A DNA stretch of 64,000 nucleotides. Origin: Carya illinoinensis. Lineage: Eukaryota > Streptophyta > Magnoliopsida > Fagales > Juglandaceae. Below the pieces are notes generated by a model that was not told the DNA's origin, searched no databases, and was given only the letters and a program-made list of their open reading frames with translations. The stretch's first letter is position 1, and each line of letters starts with the position of its first letter. The translations under genes and the position numbers were made by a program. This document shows, one piece after another, positions 34,801 to 46,800 of this stretch. The stretch lies in contig NC_056757.1 in assembly GCF_018687715.1 (NCBI RefSeq), forward strand, positions 9,356,501 to 9,420,500. Direction: 5' to 3'.

Positions 34801-37800
34801 GTTGGATTTGCAGGGGCAGTTGAGAAAAGTGCAGAGGGAAATGGAGGAGCTACGTGCTTATGTTGGGATGAAAAAGGATTTTAAAGGGAAGGGGAAGATG
34901 GTTTCGGCTGAAGGTGAAGTGGACTCGGGGCCGTGTGATCAAGGGCCAAAAGGGCCTATATGTGGGCCTCAGCCACGTTCAGCTTTGCTGGACTTAGAAT
35001 GGCCGGGCTATGTGGATAACGCTCGGCCCAGTGCTTCTTTTAAAGATAGGGATACAGGGCCTGGGCCTGGGCCGACCTAGCGCACCTGTTTATTGAGCCC
35101 TGCTGGCTCACCTAGTGCCCCGATACAATTGTATAACCCGGTACCCATCAACGTGAGTTCAACAACGCTCGAGCTAGTGTTATGCTCGCCGGCGACTGAT
35201 CTGCCAACGGTGACTCCACATAAGGTGCCGACGGGGGCAGGGGGAGATTCCGGCAAGGTGCCGACGGCCATGGGTGCACAGTACCCTAGGCCGATTTTGA
35301 GCGTCTCATCTCCGGCGACTGGAGAAATTATTTTCCCTCTCTGTGGTGGCCAGACGAAGCCGGTTAATGCTGGAGACAACATAGCAGATGGGTTGGAACT
35401 CTCAATCCTTTCAGATAGTGATTCGGAGATGGAAGAGTTGGAAGGGGAGGGGCCCGATGACTGTAATCTTTTGGTGGAGGGGGTTTCTGAGGTTCCTAAT
35501 GATGGTGGACTTATGGGGTTGGAAGATATAACTCTGGATGGAGAATTCCAAGGAAACCAGATAAACAGAATGGAGGAACCCACTCCATTGAATTTTCGCG
35601 TCCCTTATCAACTGAATGTCTCGGATTGGGTTTTTCATAAGGTGAAAGAAATACAGAAAATAGTGGGGCTTGAATGTGATGGGTATGAGGAGCAGTTCAT
35701 GGCCTTGTTCACAGCAATAAAGGCGGGGCATAAACAAAAAAATAAGGGAGAATCAAAGAAGCACCGGGAGCTCAAAAGACTATCTTGGACAATGAATGTG
35801 GAGGGCAGCGCTAGTAGGAGTAGAGTAAAAGGGAAGGGGCAGACCGTTCCTCCATGAAACCAAAAATAGTGACTTGGAATGTCCGTGGGCTTAATGATGT
35901 AGATAAGCGCTTGCGGATAAGACATATGATCAGGGAATGGAAAGTGGATATTGTTTGTTTACAAGAAACTAAATTGAATTACATTGATAGGGGTATTGTG
36001 CGGAGTCTATGGAGCGGGGTACATGTAGATTGGGCTTATCTGGCATCAAATGGGGCTTCAGGAGGTATTGTGGTTTTGTGGGATAGACGTGTTGTAGAAA
36101 GGGTGGAGGAGTTTATTGGAAATTATACGGTGGCTTGCTCTTTTAAGAGTGTAGCCGATAACTATTTTTGGGCTTTTGCAGGTGTTTATGGCGCCAATTT
36201 AGACAAAGATAGAAGTTTGTTATGGGATGAACTGGTTGGGATTCACAACTGGTGGGATCTCCCTTGGTGTATAGGGGGAGATTTCAACTTGGTGAGATTC
36301 CCAAGCGAAGCGTCGGGAAGTAGAAGATTACGGCCAGCAATGGAAGCTTTCTCAGAATGCATCTTTGACTTGAACTTGGTAGACTTGCCTTTAGCCGGTG
36401 GTACCGCTACGTGGTCTAATAATCAATCCTGGTCACGATTGGATCAGTTTTTAATTTCACCAGAATGAGAATGCCACTTTCCAGAGGTTTGGCAGAAGCG
36501 GTTGCCTCGTATTGGTTCAGATCATTGGCCGATTTTGCTCGATTGTGGAGGTATTCGTAAGGGTCGTTGGCCGTTTAAATTTGAGAACATGTGGCTGAAA
36601 TTGGAAGGATTTGTGGATAGGGTAAAACATTGGTGGTCTTCCTACCAGTTCCAAGGCACACCTAGCTTCATTTTTGCGGCAAAACTGAAAGCTCTCAAAA
36701 AAGATTTGCAAGTATGGAATGTGGAATCTTTTGGCAACGTAGGAGAAATGAAAAAAGCAAAGTTGTTAGAAATATAGGAGATTGAGAGACTGCAAGAGGT
36801 ACAACACCTCACTTAGGCGGAACAAGAGAGGAAGGTTGAGCTGATTGCAGAAGTTGAAAGGTTGATTCTATTAGAAGAGATGTCTTGGCGTCAGAAATCA
36901 AGGGCTCTATGGTTGAGGGAAGGGGATCGGAGTACGGGTTTCTTTCATAGAATTGCGAACTCACATAGAAGATATAATAATATTGAAATGTTGAAGGTAG
37001 ATGGAGAGGAATGCAGAGATGAACAGGTAATCCACAATCATGTTGTGGATTTCTATGAGAACCTTCTAAAGGAGCAGGTGGAATGGCGGCCTCCACTGAA
37101 TGGGCTGGATTTTAACACCATAGGCGAGAGTGATGCATCTCGCCTAGAAAGGGACTTCGAAGAGAGGGAGGTTTATGAAGTTGTGAGGAAAATGGCAAAG
37201 GACAAGGCACTAGGACCGGATGGCTTTTCTATGGGTTTCTTTCAGGGTTGTTGGGAAGTTATTAAGGAAGACCTATTGAAGGTTTTTCAGGAGTTTTTCA
37301 GCGAAGGAAGGTTTGAAAAAAGCTTTAACACAACGTTCCTTGCTTTGATACCTAAGAAGGTGGGGGCGGCGGAGATTAAGGATTTCAGGCCTATTAGTTT
37401 AGTGAGTGGGGTGTATAAGATAATTTCCAAGGTTCTTGCGAATAGACTGAGCAAGGTGATGGGGAAGATTGTCTGTCAACCCCAAAATGCATTTGTAAAA
37501 GGAAGACATACTGGATGCGGTGTTAATTGCTAATGAATGTCTTGATAGCAGAATGAAAGCCCGGAAAACAGGATTAATGTGCAAGTTTGATATGGAAAAG
37601 GCGTATGATCATGTCAATTGGGATTTCCTTCTTCATTTACTTAGAAGGTGTGGTTTTGGAGAGCGGTGGAGGACATGGATCCGTTGGTGTATTTCCTCGG
37701 CAAAATGCTTTGTATTGTTGAATGGAGTATCAGTGGGTTTCTTCCAGAGCTCTCGTGGATTGAGACAAGGGGACCCATTATCCCCCTTGTTATTTGTCAT

Positions 37801-40800
37801 TATCATGGAGACACTAAGCAGGATGCTATCGGCTTTGGTTGTGAATGGGGTTATAACAGGCTTCCCGATCGGAGTCCCGAGTAGGGGTATTATTAATATT
37901 TCCCACTTATTATTTGCAGATGATACACTGATTATGTGCGAAGCAGACCAAAGGCAGGTTCAAGCGTTAAAGGCCCTACTGTTCTGCTTTGAGGCAGTCT
38001 CTGGGTTGAAGGTAAATTTGGACAAATCAGAACTAGTGCCAATTGGGCTTGTTCCTAATATTCGCCTCTTGGCAAGAACGTTGGGTTGCAAGATAGCCTC
38101 ATTCCCTTTGACTTATTTGGGACTTCCGCTGGGGAGTGCTTCGAGGGCTTCTTCGATATGGGATACAGTGATCGAGAAAATAGAGCGGCGGTTGGCGGGG
38201 TAGAAAAGAATGTACTTGTCCAAAGGCGGTAGAATCACTTTGATAAAAAGTAAATTATCTAACTTACCCACATATTTCTTATCTCTATTTCCGATACCAG
38301 CAAGTGTGGCAACCCGTATTGAGAAGCTCCAACGCCACTTTCTGTGGGGGGGTTTGGGGGACGAATTTAAGTTTCATTTGGTTAAGTGGAAACAGGTGTG
38401 CCGCTCTATCCCGGGGGGAGGATTGAGAGTTAGGAACCTAAGGGTGTTTAATCGGGCATTATTCGGCAAATGGTTATGGAGATTTGCCAGGGAACCAGAT
38501 TCTCTATAGAAATTGGTTATTGAAAAGAAATATGGAGACTTATGGGGAGATTGGTGCACTAGGGAAGTTAATGGGGCTCATGGAGTTGGATTGTGGAAGC
38601 ACATTAGAAGAGGTTGGGAGGTGTTTAATCGTTTTGTTAGGATCCAGGTGGGTACAGGAACCAGGATTAAATTCTGGAGCGACGTGTGGTGTGATAGCAG
38701 GGCTTTAAAAGATTTGTATCCCTCTTTATTTCAATTGGCAAGTGTAAAGGATTTATCAGTGGCGGATGCTATGGAGGTGTCGGGGGGACAGAGTACTTGG
38801 AATATTAATTTTGGTAGAGCAGTTTAGGATTGGGAGATAAACAGCATTGCAGATTTTTACAGTTTTATTTATTCTATAAGAGTAAACAACCAGCAAGAAG
38901 ATGTCATGTGGTGGATTCCAGCAAGAAAAGGTATCTTTTCGGTTAAGTCTTTCTATAAGGCCCTCACCCCAGAGTCCAACTCTCTTTTCCCTTGGAGAAA
39001 GATCTGGAGCCACAAGGCACCTCCAAAAGCCTATTTCTTTGTCTGGACAGCCTCCCTGGGTAAGATTCTTACCACTGATAATCTAAGGAAAAGAAGGATC
39101 ATTATCGCAGACTGGTGTTGTATGTGTAAAGGAGGGGGAGAGTCGGTAAATCATCTTCTGTTACATTGTGATGTAGCAAGGACTCTATGGAACGACGTGT
39201 TTGATCGATTGGCATTGGTTTGGGTGATACCAAAAACCGTGGAGGCAGCGTTGGCCAGTTGGCCTAGCATAAGAGGCAGGCAACCGATTAAAACTATGTG
39301 GAAGATGATCCCTATTTGCATCTTATGGAGTTTGTGGAGGGAGCGCAACGAGCGGACTTTCGAAGACAAGGAAAGATCTATAGAGGAGCTTAAATTCTTA
39401 TTTTTTAGAACTCTTTGTAGTTGGGCCATTGCTGTAGATTTTAATGGCATGGCCCTTCGAGATTTCCTTGGCTCTAATGAGCTCACTTAGGTGGGGCATC
39501 AGAGTTGTAATACAGGCTTTTGCCATTCTTTGATCAATAAAATTATTTATTTATCAAAAGAAAAAAATATCATATGAAACTATGTCAATTTGTGGGTTTA
39601 CTTTTGTGAGATTTCTTTATGGCTGTAGCACTTCTCGTTACTTAATATTATGTGACAGTGAGTTTTAAATTTTTGAGTTTTGGTTCTAAATTTCTTCTTT
39701 GATAACGCAAGTTAAGCGTTGATACTTGGCAAAGTCATTGCATTGCATTGCATGGCACTGGCACATACTCATGTAACTCAGGAATTGGTTATCATTTGTA
39801 ATTCTTGAATACTAGATGATGTTTAATATAGCCCATTTGAAGCATCAAATTGTTTTTCCTTTTGAATAAAACAGGTTTATAAGGATATCTCCTTTTGCAA
39901 ATCGATTGTCATTCGATGCTCCTCCAGCTGTCCAAAGGCTTAGGTGCTTTGCAAACTATGAAGCTTTGAGGTTTTCAAGTGCTATATTAACATTGGGAGA
40001 AACTTTGGTTGCACGAATGAAAGATCGCAGTGCAAGTAATGGTGGCAAATACATCTCTGTGCATCTTCGCTTTGAGGAGGTCACATTCAATTACATAAGA
40101 AATGTGGTGGCTTGATTTGCTTTTGCTGAAAGTTCTAATAATGATTCTCACATGTACAGGATATGGTTGCTTTCTCTTGTTGCATATATGATGGTGGAGA
40201 GGAAGAAATTGCAGACATGAAGGTAGCAAGGGAAAGAGGTTGGAAAGGGAAATTTACAAAGCGTGGTCGAGTTATACGTCCTGGAGCAATTAGGATCAAT
40301 GGCAAATGTCCCCTTACTCCTTTAGAAGTAAATATGCCTTGCTAGTTCCATTGAATGTAATTATGCATATTGAACGTGAATTGAGACAAAGTTTTTCTCT
40401 CTCCAAAGTTTTGCTCTCCATCCAAAGCTTTTTCATGGACACTAATAACCTCATCTCCGGTGCTTCTCGCTGAAGTTGATTCACTCAGTTCCTAGGTGTT
40501 CTCATTTTTCTAGTACTTGTTTTAGTCAGTTTCGTTTCATCTATGGAGTATGTTAGGCACTTCAAGGTGGAATCAAAATCCTTTGTTTTCACGTTGGAGG
40601 GGGGTAGTAGTATTCGTATTACTAAACGTAGTAGAAGATTGGCCACATCCATCGTAGTAAAATGAGCTTTGGCTTCATGGGTGGTCTAGAGGGTGCAGGA
40701 AGGGCTAGCCTCTCATTACCGGGATACTTTCTTTAGGCAAAAGAGGGTGGGAAATGGAGTCCTTGCTATTCAAAGGTATGTAAATGCCCGGGGGTGCTTC

Positions 40801-43800
40801 TTGCACTTGGTAGAACTTGGATTCAAAAAGAAGAGGGGATCGGTGATGGTCCCTGAAGGCTTGAAGGGAAGTGGCTGGGAAGATTTTGCTTACCTCCTAG
40901 GTAAAGTTGCTTGCCACCATTTGAGAAGAGCCACCACCTACAGCGGCACTAGAGGAAGAGAGTTTTCCACCCTCCAATAGGGCTTCATATGCATGGGGGG
41001 TAGGGGAATCCTTGTTGTAGGTCCTATGTTGGGAGACGTAGAAGGGGTGCTATGGGAGGTCAGAGGCCATTTGTCAGGATTAACAGAGGAGATTTTGGCT
41101 CTTATGAGGAAGGTTGATTGGGGTTTAAGTGTGCTAATGGGCCAAGGAAATGGGGCTGCCCATTCTGGAAAGGCCATGCTTACTGAGGAGGCCCAGGGAT
41201 CAGGCTAGCATAGGAAGGGGCCAGACCCCCCTCACCGAGTTGGGCCCATGACTAGGAAGCCCACCACGCCCACTAAGCCCATTAAGCCCGTGACCCATGG
41301 TTGGGTAACAGCCCTGTCTCGGGCCCCGAGCCTTCTCCTTAGGCTTGAGTGCCCTAATCCCGCCAATATCCCTCTGGCAACACAGCCATTGCCACTAGAC
41401 TTCGTTGACCCCATCGGCACTACTGTTTCTTAGGCCATCAGAGGCTTGAAGCCGCCACGGAAAAGGTCGATTTGCTCAGTTGAGCCCTTGGGTTCCAACC
41501 TGGACCCCCTCTCGGCTCGAGAAGAGCTCTCCATGCCTCCAGGGGTCGATGCCCACTCTGGTCAACCCCTTTTCACAGTCCCCATGGGTCCTCTCTCAGT
41601 GGAAGCCCCTGTGACCCTTTCCAGGGTCCTTTGCACAGTTGAGGAAGATGATGAAACTAGTTCTAAAGAGGAGGAAGAGGAAGTCTCAGTCGAGTCTCCA
41701 ACTAGGTTTGAAGACATGGTGCCTTTCGCTGAACTGGAGGACTTTGGGGATGATCCCAGTTCTATCTGCTCTCTACACCTAGTATTACTGTGGTCTGATC
41801 CACAATCAGATTGGGTATTGAAGAAGGTAAGAGATTCGACATTGTGCAGGTATCTCCTATGTTGTTTTGAGGACCAACTGACAGCTCTATTCATAGCCAT
41901 TGCAGTAGGACAGTCTCACTCACATTGATTCGCCATCAAAAGAGAAATGGAGCTAAAGAGGCTATCATGTTCTGTAAATTATGAATCAGGGGAAGGAAGT
42001 GCTAGCAGGGGGAGGATTATGGATAGGGTGAACCTAAGTGATCCATGAAGCCCAAGATCCTTTCATGGAATGTTTAGGGTTTGAATGACCCGAGCAAATG
42101 CCTTAGAGTGAAGAACTTAATCCGGGATTGGAAGGCAGACATTATTTGTTTGCAGAAGACTAAATTAAAGTATGTGGACAGGAAAATTATAAGAAGCTTA
42201 TGGAATTGTGCGAATGTGGGATGGACTAGTCTTGATTCAAAGGGTGCATTATTGTGATGTGGGACAAGAGAGTTGTTGACTTGGTGGAGGAGTTTATTGG
42301 TGAGTTTGTGGTTGCATGTTCTTTCATTACTTTGTAGGATGTCTTTGGGTGGGGTTTTGCAGGTGTTTATGGACCTAACATTGACAACAACAGGAAGCTT
42401 CTTTGGGATGAGATTGCTGGTTTGTGTAGTTGGTGGGAGGGCCCATGGTGCATTGGAGGTGATTTCAACATCACTCGGTTCTCTAGTGAAAGGTCGGGGG
42501 TTTCTAACTCGGGGTCAACCATGGCTGATTTTTCAACCTTATTTTTTAAGTTGGATTTGATTGACCTCCCACTAGCAGCGGGTGATTACACTCGGTCAAA
42601 CGGGAGGGCATGGTCTCGGCTGGACAGATTTATTGTCTCTCCTTCATGGGAGGCACACTTCCCCACTCTTTGCCAGAAATGCCTTCCTAGGCTTTGCTCA
42701 AATCACTTCCCAGTTTTGCTGGATTGCAGGGGTCTTCATGAGGGGTGGAGATATTTCAAATTTGAGAATATGTGGTCAAAGGTGGAGGGATTCATGGACA
42801 AAATCAGGTCATGGTGGTCCTCCGATCAGATCTCGGGCTCCCCTAGCTTTGTCATAGCTGGGAAACTCAAAGCCTTGAAAAATGACCTTTTTTTTTAGGA
42901 ACTTAAATGACCAAAGGTATAATTTTTTTTAGGAACTGCAGTGCTTTGAGGACAAAGAGGTGATTGGGGCCCTCATGGCTGATGAAAAGGAAAGGAAATT
43001 GGTGGTAGTAGTTGAATTGGAGAAAATCACGCTTTTGGAGGAAGGAAGGGGATAAGAGCACCAAATTCTTCCATCGTGTTGCTAATGCTCATCGAAGAAC
43101 CAACACCATCGAGATTCTCCATTCCAAAGGGCAGATCATATAAGACAAAGTAGCCATAAAGGAGCACATAGTCCCCTAGTATGACCAACTCCCCTAAGAG
43201 CAACACCCTTGGTGGCCCAAGGTAAATGGGCTGACTTTTGATTCTATCAATGCAGCAAGTGTAGTGTAGTTGGAAAGGCCGTTTGAAGAGGAGGAGGTGT
43301 TTAAGGTGCTAAAAGGGATGGAAAAAGACAAGGCCACAGGTCCAAATGGTTTCACACTGGCTTTCTTTCAGGCTAGCTGGGACATTGTCAAGAAGGATAT
43401 TATAAAGGTATTTCTCGAATTTCACTTTCTTAAAATTCGAGAGAAGTCTCAATGCTTCATTTATTGCCCTTATTCCAAAAAAGGCAAGGTCGGTGGAGGT
43501 GCAAGATTTTCGCCCCATTAGCTTGGTGAGTGGGGTCTATAAAATTATCTCCAAAGTGCTGGCCCAGCAAATGAGCATGGTAATGGGGAAGATCATATCG
43601 AAGTCCCAAAACGCCTTTGTAAAAGGGAGGCAAATCCTTGACTTAGTCCTCTTTGCTAATGAATGTTTGGAAAGTCGAGTTAAAGCCGGCATTCCAGGTA
43701 TTGTATGTAAGTTGGATATGGAGAAAGCTTTTGATCATGTAAATTGGGATTTCTTGGTGCACATACTTGGTAGGTACGGTTTTGGGGAAAGGTAGTGCCA

Positions 43801-46800
43801 ATGGATGAAGCATTGTATCACTAAAGTTAGATTTTCTGTCTTGGTGAATGGTACTCTTGAAGGATTCTTTAATAGCTCTTGGGGTTTGAGGCAAGGAGAC
43901 CCTTTATCACCTCTTCTCTTCATCTTAGTAATGGATGCCTTAAATAAAATGTTGAATGGAATGGTGGATGGAGGCTTCATCTTGGGCCTCTCAGTAGGTG
44001 GCTCCACTCATGGTAATCTCTCAATTTCTCATCTCCACTTCGCTAACGACATGCTGATTTTTTGTGAGCCAGATCCTGATTAGATTCGCTCCCTAAAAGC
44101 TCTCTTGCTCTGTTTTGAAGCCGTTTTTGGTCTCAAGGTCAATCTTGCAAAACTTGAAATTGGACAAGTCGGTGCGGTTGATAATCTAAGTGTATTGGCT
44201 GGTTTTCTGGGCTGCAAGGTGTCATCCTTGCCTATGAAGTATCTTGGTCTTCCTTTGGTGGCCCCTCATAAATTCAAGGCAATGCGGGAAGAGATTATTG
44301 AGAAAATTGAGCGCAAACTAGCAGGTTGGAAGTGACTTTATTTATCCAAAGGCGGCAGAGTCACTCTTATTAAGAGCACACTCTCTAATCTACCCACATA
44401 TTTTCTCTCCTTATTCCCCTTGCCACCCGATGTGGCACATAGATTAGAGAAGACCTTTTGTGATTTCCTATGGGGTAGTTTGGAGGACATGAAAAAATTC
44501 CTTTTGATCAAGTGGGAAAAGGTATGTACAACTTTGTCTTACGGTGGATTGGGGATTTGCAACTTGAGAATTTTCAACCAGGCTCTCCTAGGTAAATGGT
44601 TGGCGGTATCACAGGGAAAAGATGCCATTTGGAGGGAAATTTCCATCAACAGCAAGGCATTGACTTTGATGAGACCTGCCCGGGGAGAAAAGTAAGTTCT
44701 CATTGCCTTAATTGACGTTAAATATGGGAGCATATGGGGGGAGGTTGGTGTTCTAATGAAGTAAGAGGGACCTATGGTGTGGGTTTGTGGAAGTTTATAC
44801 GCAATGGCTGGGCTGATTTTCTTGTTAACTGTATGTTTCCGGTGGTCAGTTTCTGGCACGACCCTTGTTGTGGCGAGGTTGCTTTGAAGATCACTTTTCC
44901 TTCTCTTTTTAGGATTGCGTTTGATAAGGACGCTACAGTTGCTGACAATTTGGACATCTCCTCCAACTTCACCCCTTGGTAAGTGAGATTCACTAGAGTG
45001 GCGCAGGATTGGGAACTAGGAGATATTGCTTATTTTTACAGCGTGTTACATGTGCTGAATCTACATGCTGATGGAGAGGATTGTTTGGTTTGGTCATCCT
45101 CAGGTTCCTTTTTCAAGGTACTATCAACACACCACTCCCATGCATTCCCTTGGAAATGCATAAGGAAGACTAAGGTTTCCTAAAAAGTGGCTTTCTTTGT
45201 TTGGCTAGCATCCCACGGGAGTATTCTGACTATAGATAAGCTGAGAAGGCACGGCCTCTATCTAATAGACTGGTGCTTCATGTGCAAACACGATAGTGAG
45301 TCAGCGGATCATCTACTCCTTACTTGCAAAGTAGTCAAGGTTTTATGGGATGACATCTTCACAAGGCTAGGTATGGTATGGGTAATGCCTAGAAGGGTGA
45401 TAGAGCTCTTGGCATGTTGGAGAGGAATCCGGAGTAAGGGGCAAATTGCGGCTATTTGGAAGATGGTGCCTCTTTGTTAAATGTGGTGTACTTGGAATGA
45501 AAAGAATAGTCACTGTTTTGAGGAGCAGGAGCCTTCAAAGGAAGGGTTTAGGGACTTCTTTTATTGTACTTTACTACTTTGGGCTTCTTCTATTGTACTG
45601 AATGAAACTTCTTTCAATGATCTCTGCGCTGCTTTTTGCAGCTCTTTTGTATACCCTTTGTGTACTCGGGCCTAGCCTATCTTCATGATTTAATATATTT
45701 CTTCTTACTTATCAAAAAAAAAAAAAAATTATGCATATTGAACTTCTATTACACAACTGTAGAATGCCAAAACTTCATTTTGTGACCATATGCATTGTGT
45801 TTGCTGCAGGTCCAAAATTTCTTTATACATTGGTTTAACTTATTATCATTTGCCTACATCAACTCCAAACTTTTTGTGTCTCATTGTTTTATTGCATAAC
45901 AATTGCGTAGGGACTATTTAGGTAAAGACGAGGTGATAATGTGCATGAAATATTTCTTTAACTGGAAATGTCTACATAGAAGGGTCCAAGAATCTTGAAA
46001 AGTCTGTATTCTTTAAATTTATATATCGTTTTAGATAAGTGACAGAGTACAAGGATAAGCTAAGACTTCAGTTTTATATCAAGTGCCTTGTTTGTCTTCT
46101 TAACTGGCCGGATTGGATATTTGTCAAGTTCCTTATGCTACAGAGCTAAGTGCATAGGATATTTTATTCAACGCTATTATGAATTTTCTCCAACTTTAAT
46201 TTTTATATTTGTTTAGGATGTATATGTAATATTTAGGGTGTATATATATTTGTAGATAGCTCAATCATGTTTTCTTGCATTCAGGTAGGCTTGATGCTTC
46301 GGGGAATGGGCTTTAATAGAAGCACTTATATTTATTTGGCATCTGGAAAGATATACAATGCTGAAAGAAACATGGCCCCGTTATTGGAGATGTTCCCTAA
46401 TTTGCAAACTAAAGAGATTTTGGCATCAAATGCAGAACTTGCTCCATTTAAGGTTTGAATTATATGCAGATATTTGTATTTCCTTCCATCTTTGATGTTG
46501 AATTTAAAGTCCTTGTTTTGACTCGAGCTAGTTTTTCTAGAATTATTCTTCCAGGATGGCTGCCATAGACTACACTGTTTGTGTCCATAGTGAGGTTTTT
46601 GTGACAACTCAAGGCGGAAACTTCCCCCATTTTCTGATGGGCCACCGGAGATACTTGTACGGAGGACACTCAAAGACAATCAAGCCCGACAAGCGAAAGT
46701 TAGCACTACTCCTTGATAATCCGAATATAGGGTATGCAATATGTTGAATTGCTAAATCATTTGTCCATTTTATATAGACTGAAATGGCAGAAAGGAGGCA

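Larger units (their letters stand above)
34139..39563 (+). mobile_element. Near-full-length L1-type LINE in intron 5, sense orientation
   Basis: CT-rich 5' leader (GTTCTCTCTCCG), ORF1, ORF2, a short 3' UTR with AATAAAATTATTT, and an ATCAAAAGAAAAAAA tail at about 39553. The flanks AAAATATCAAAAGA (about 34125) and AAAATATCATATGA (about 39566) form a diverged target duplication. It makes up most of the 6.6-kb intron 5 of the O-fucosyltransferase gene. Several stops and at least one frameshift inactivate it. Confidence 0.85.
40376..45726 (+). mobile_element. Full-length L1-type LINE in intron 7, sense orientation, exact target duplication
   Basis: TTATGCATATTGAAC (preceded by AA in both) flanks the element at 40361-40375 and 45729-45743. 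The CT-rich start is TTTTTCTCTCTCC and the tail is ACTTATCAAAAAAAAAAA. Length about 5.35 kb. It is the same lineage as the intron-5 LINE, with shared domain order and the same ATGA ORF overlap, but is clearly a separate insertion. Many stops and frame breaks are present despite the clean duplication. Confidence 0.92.
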
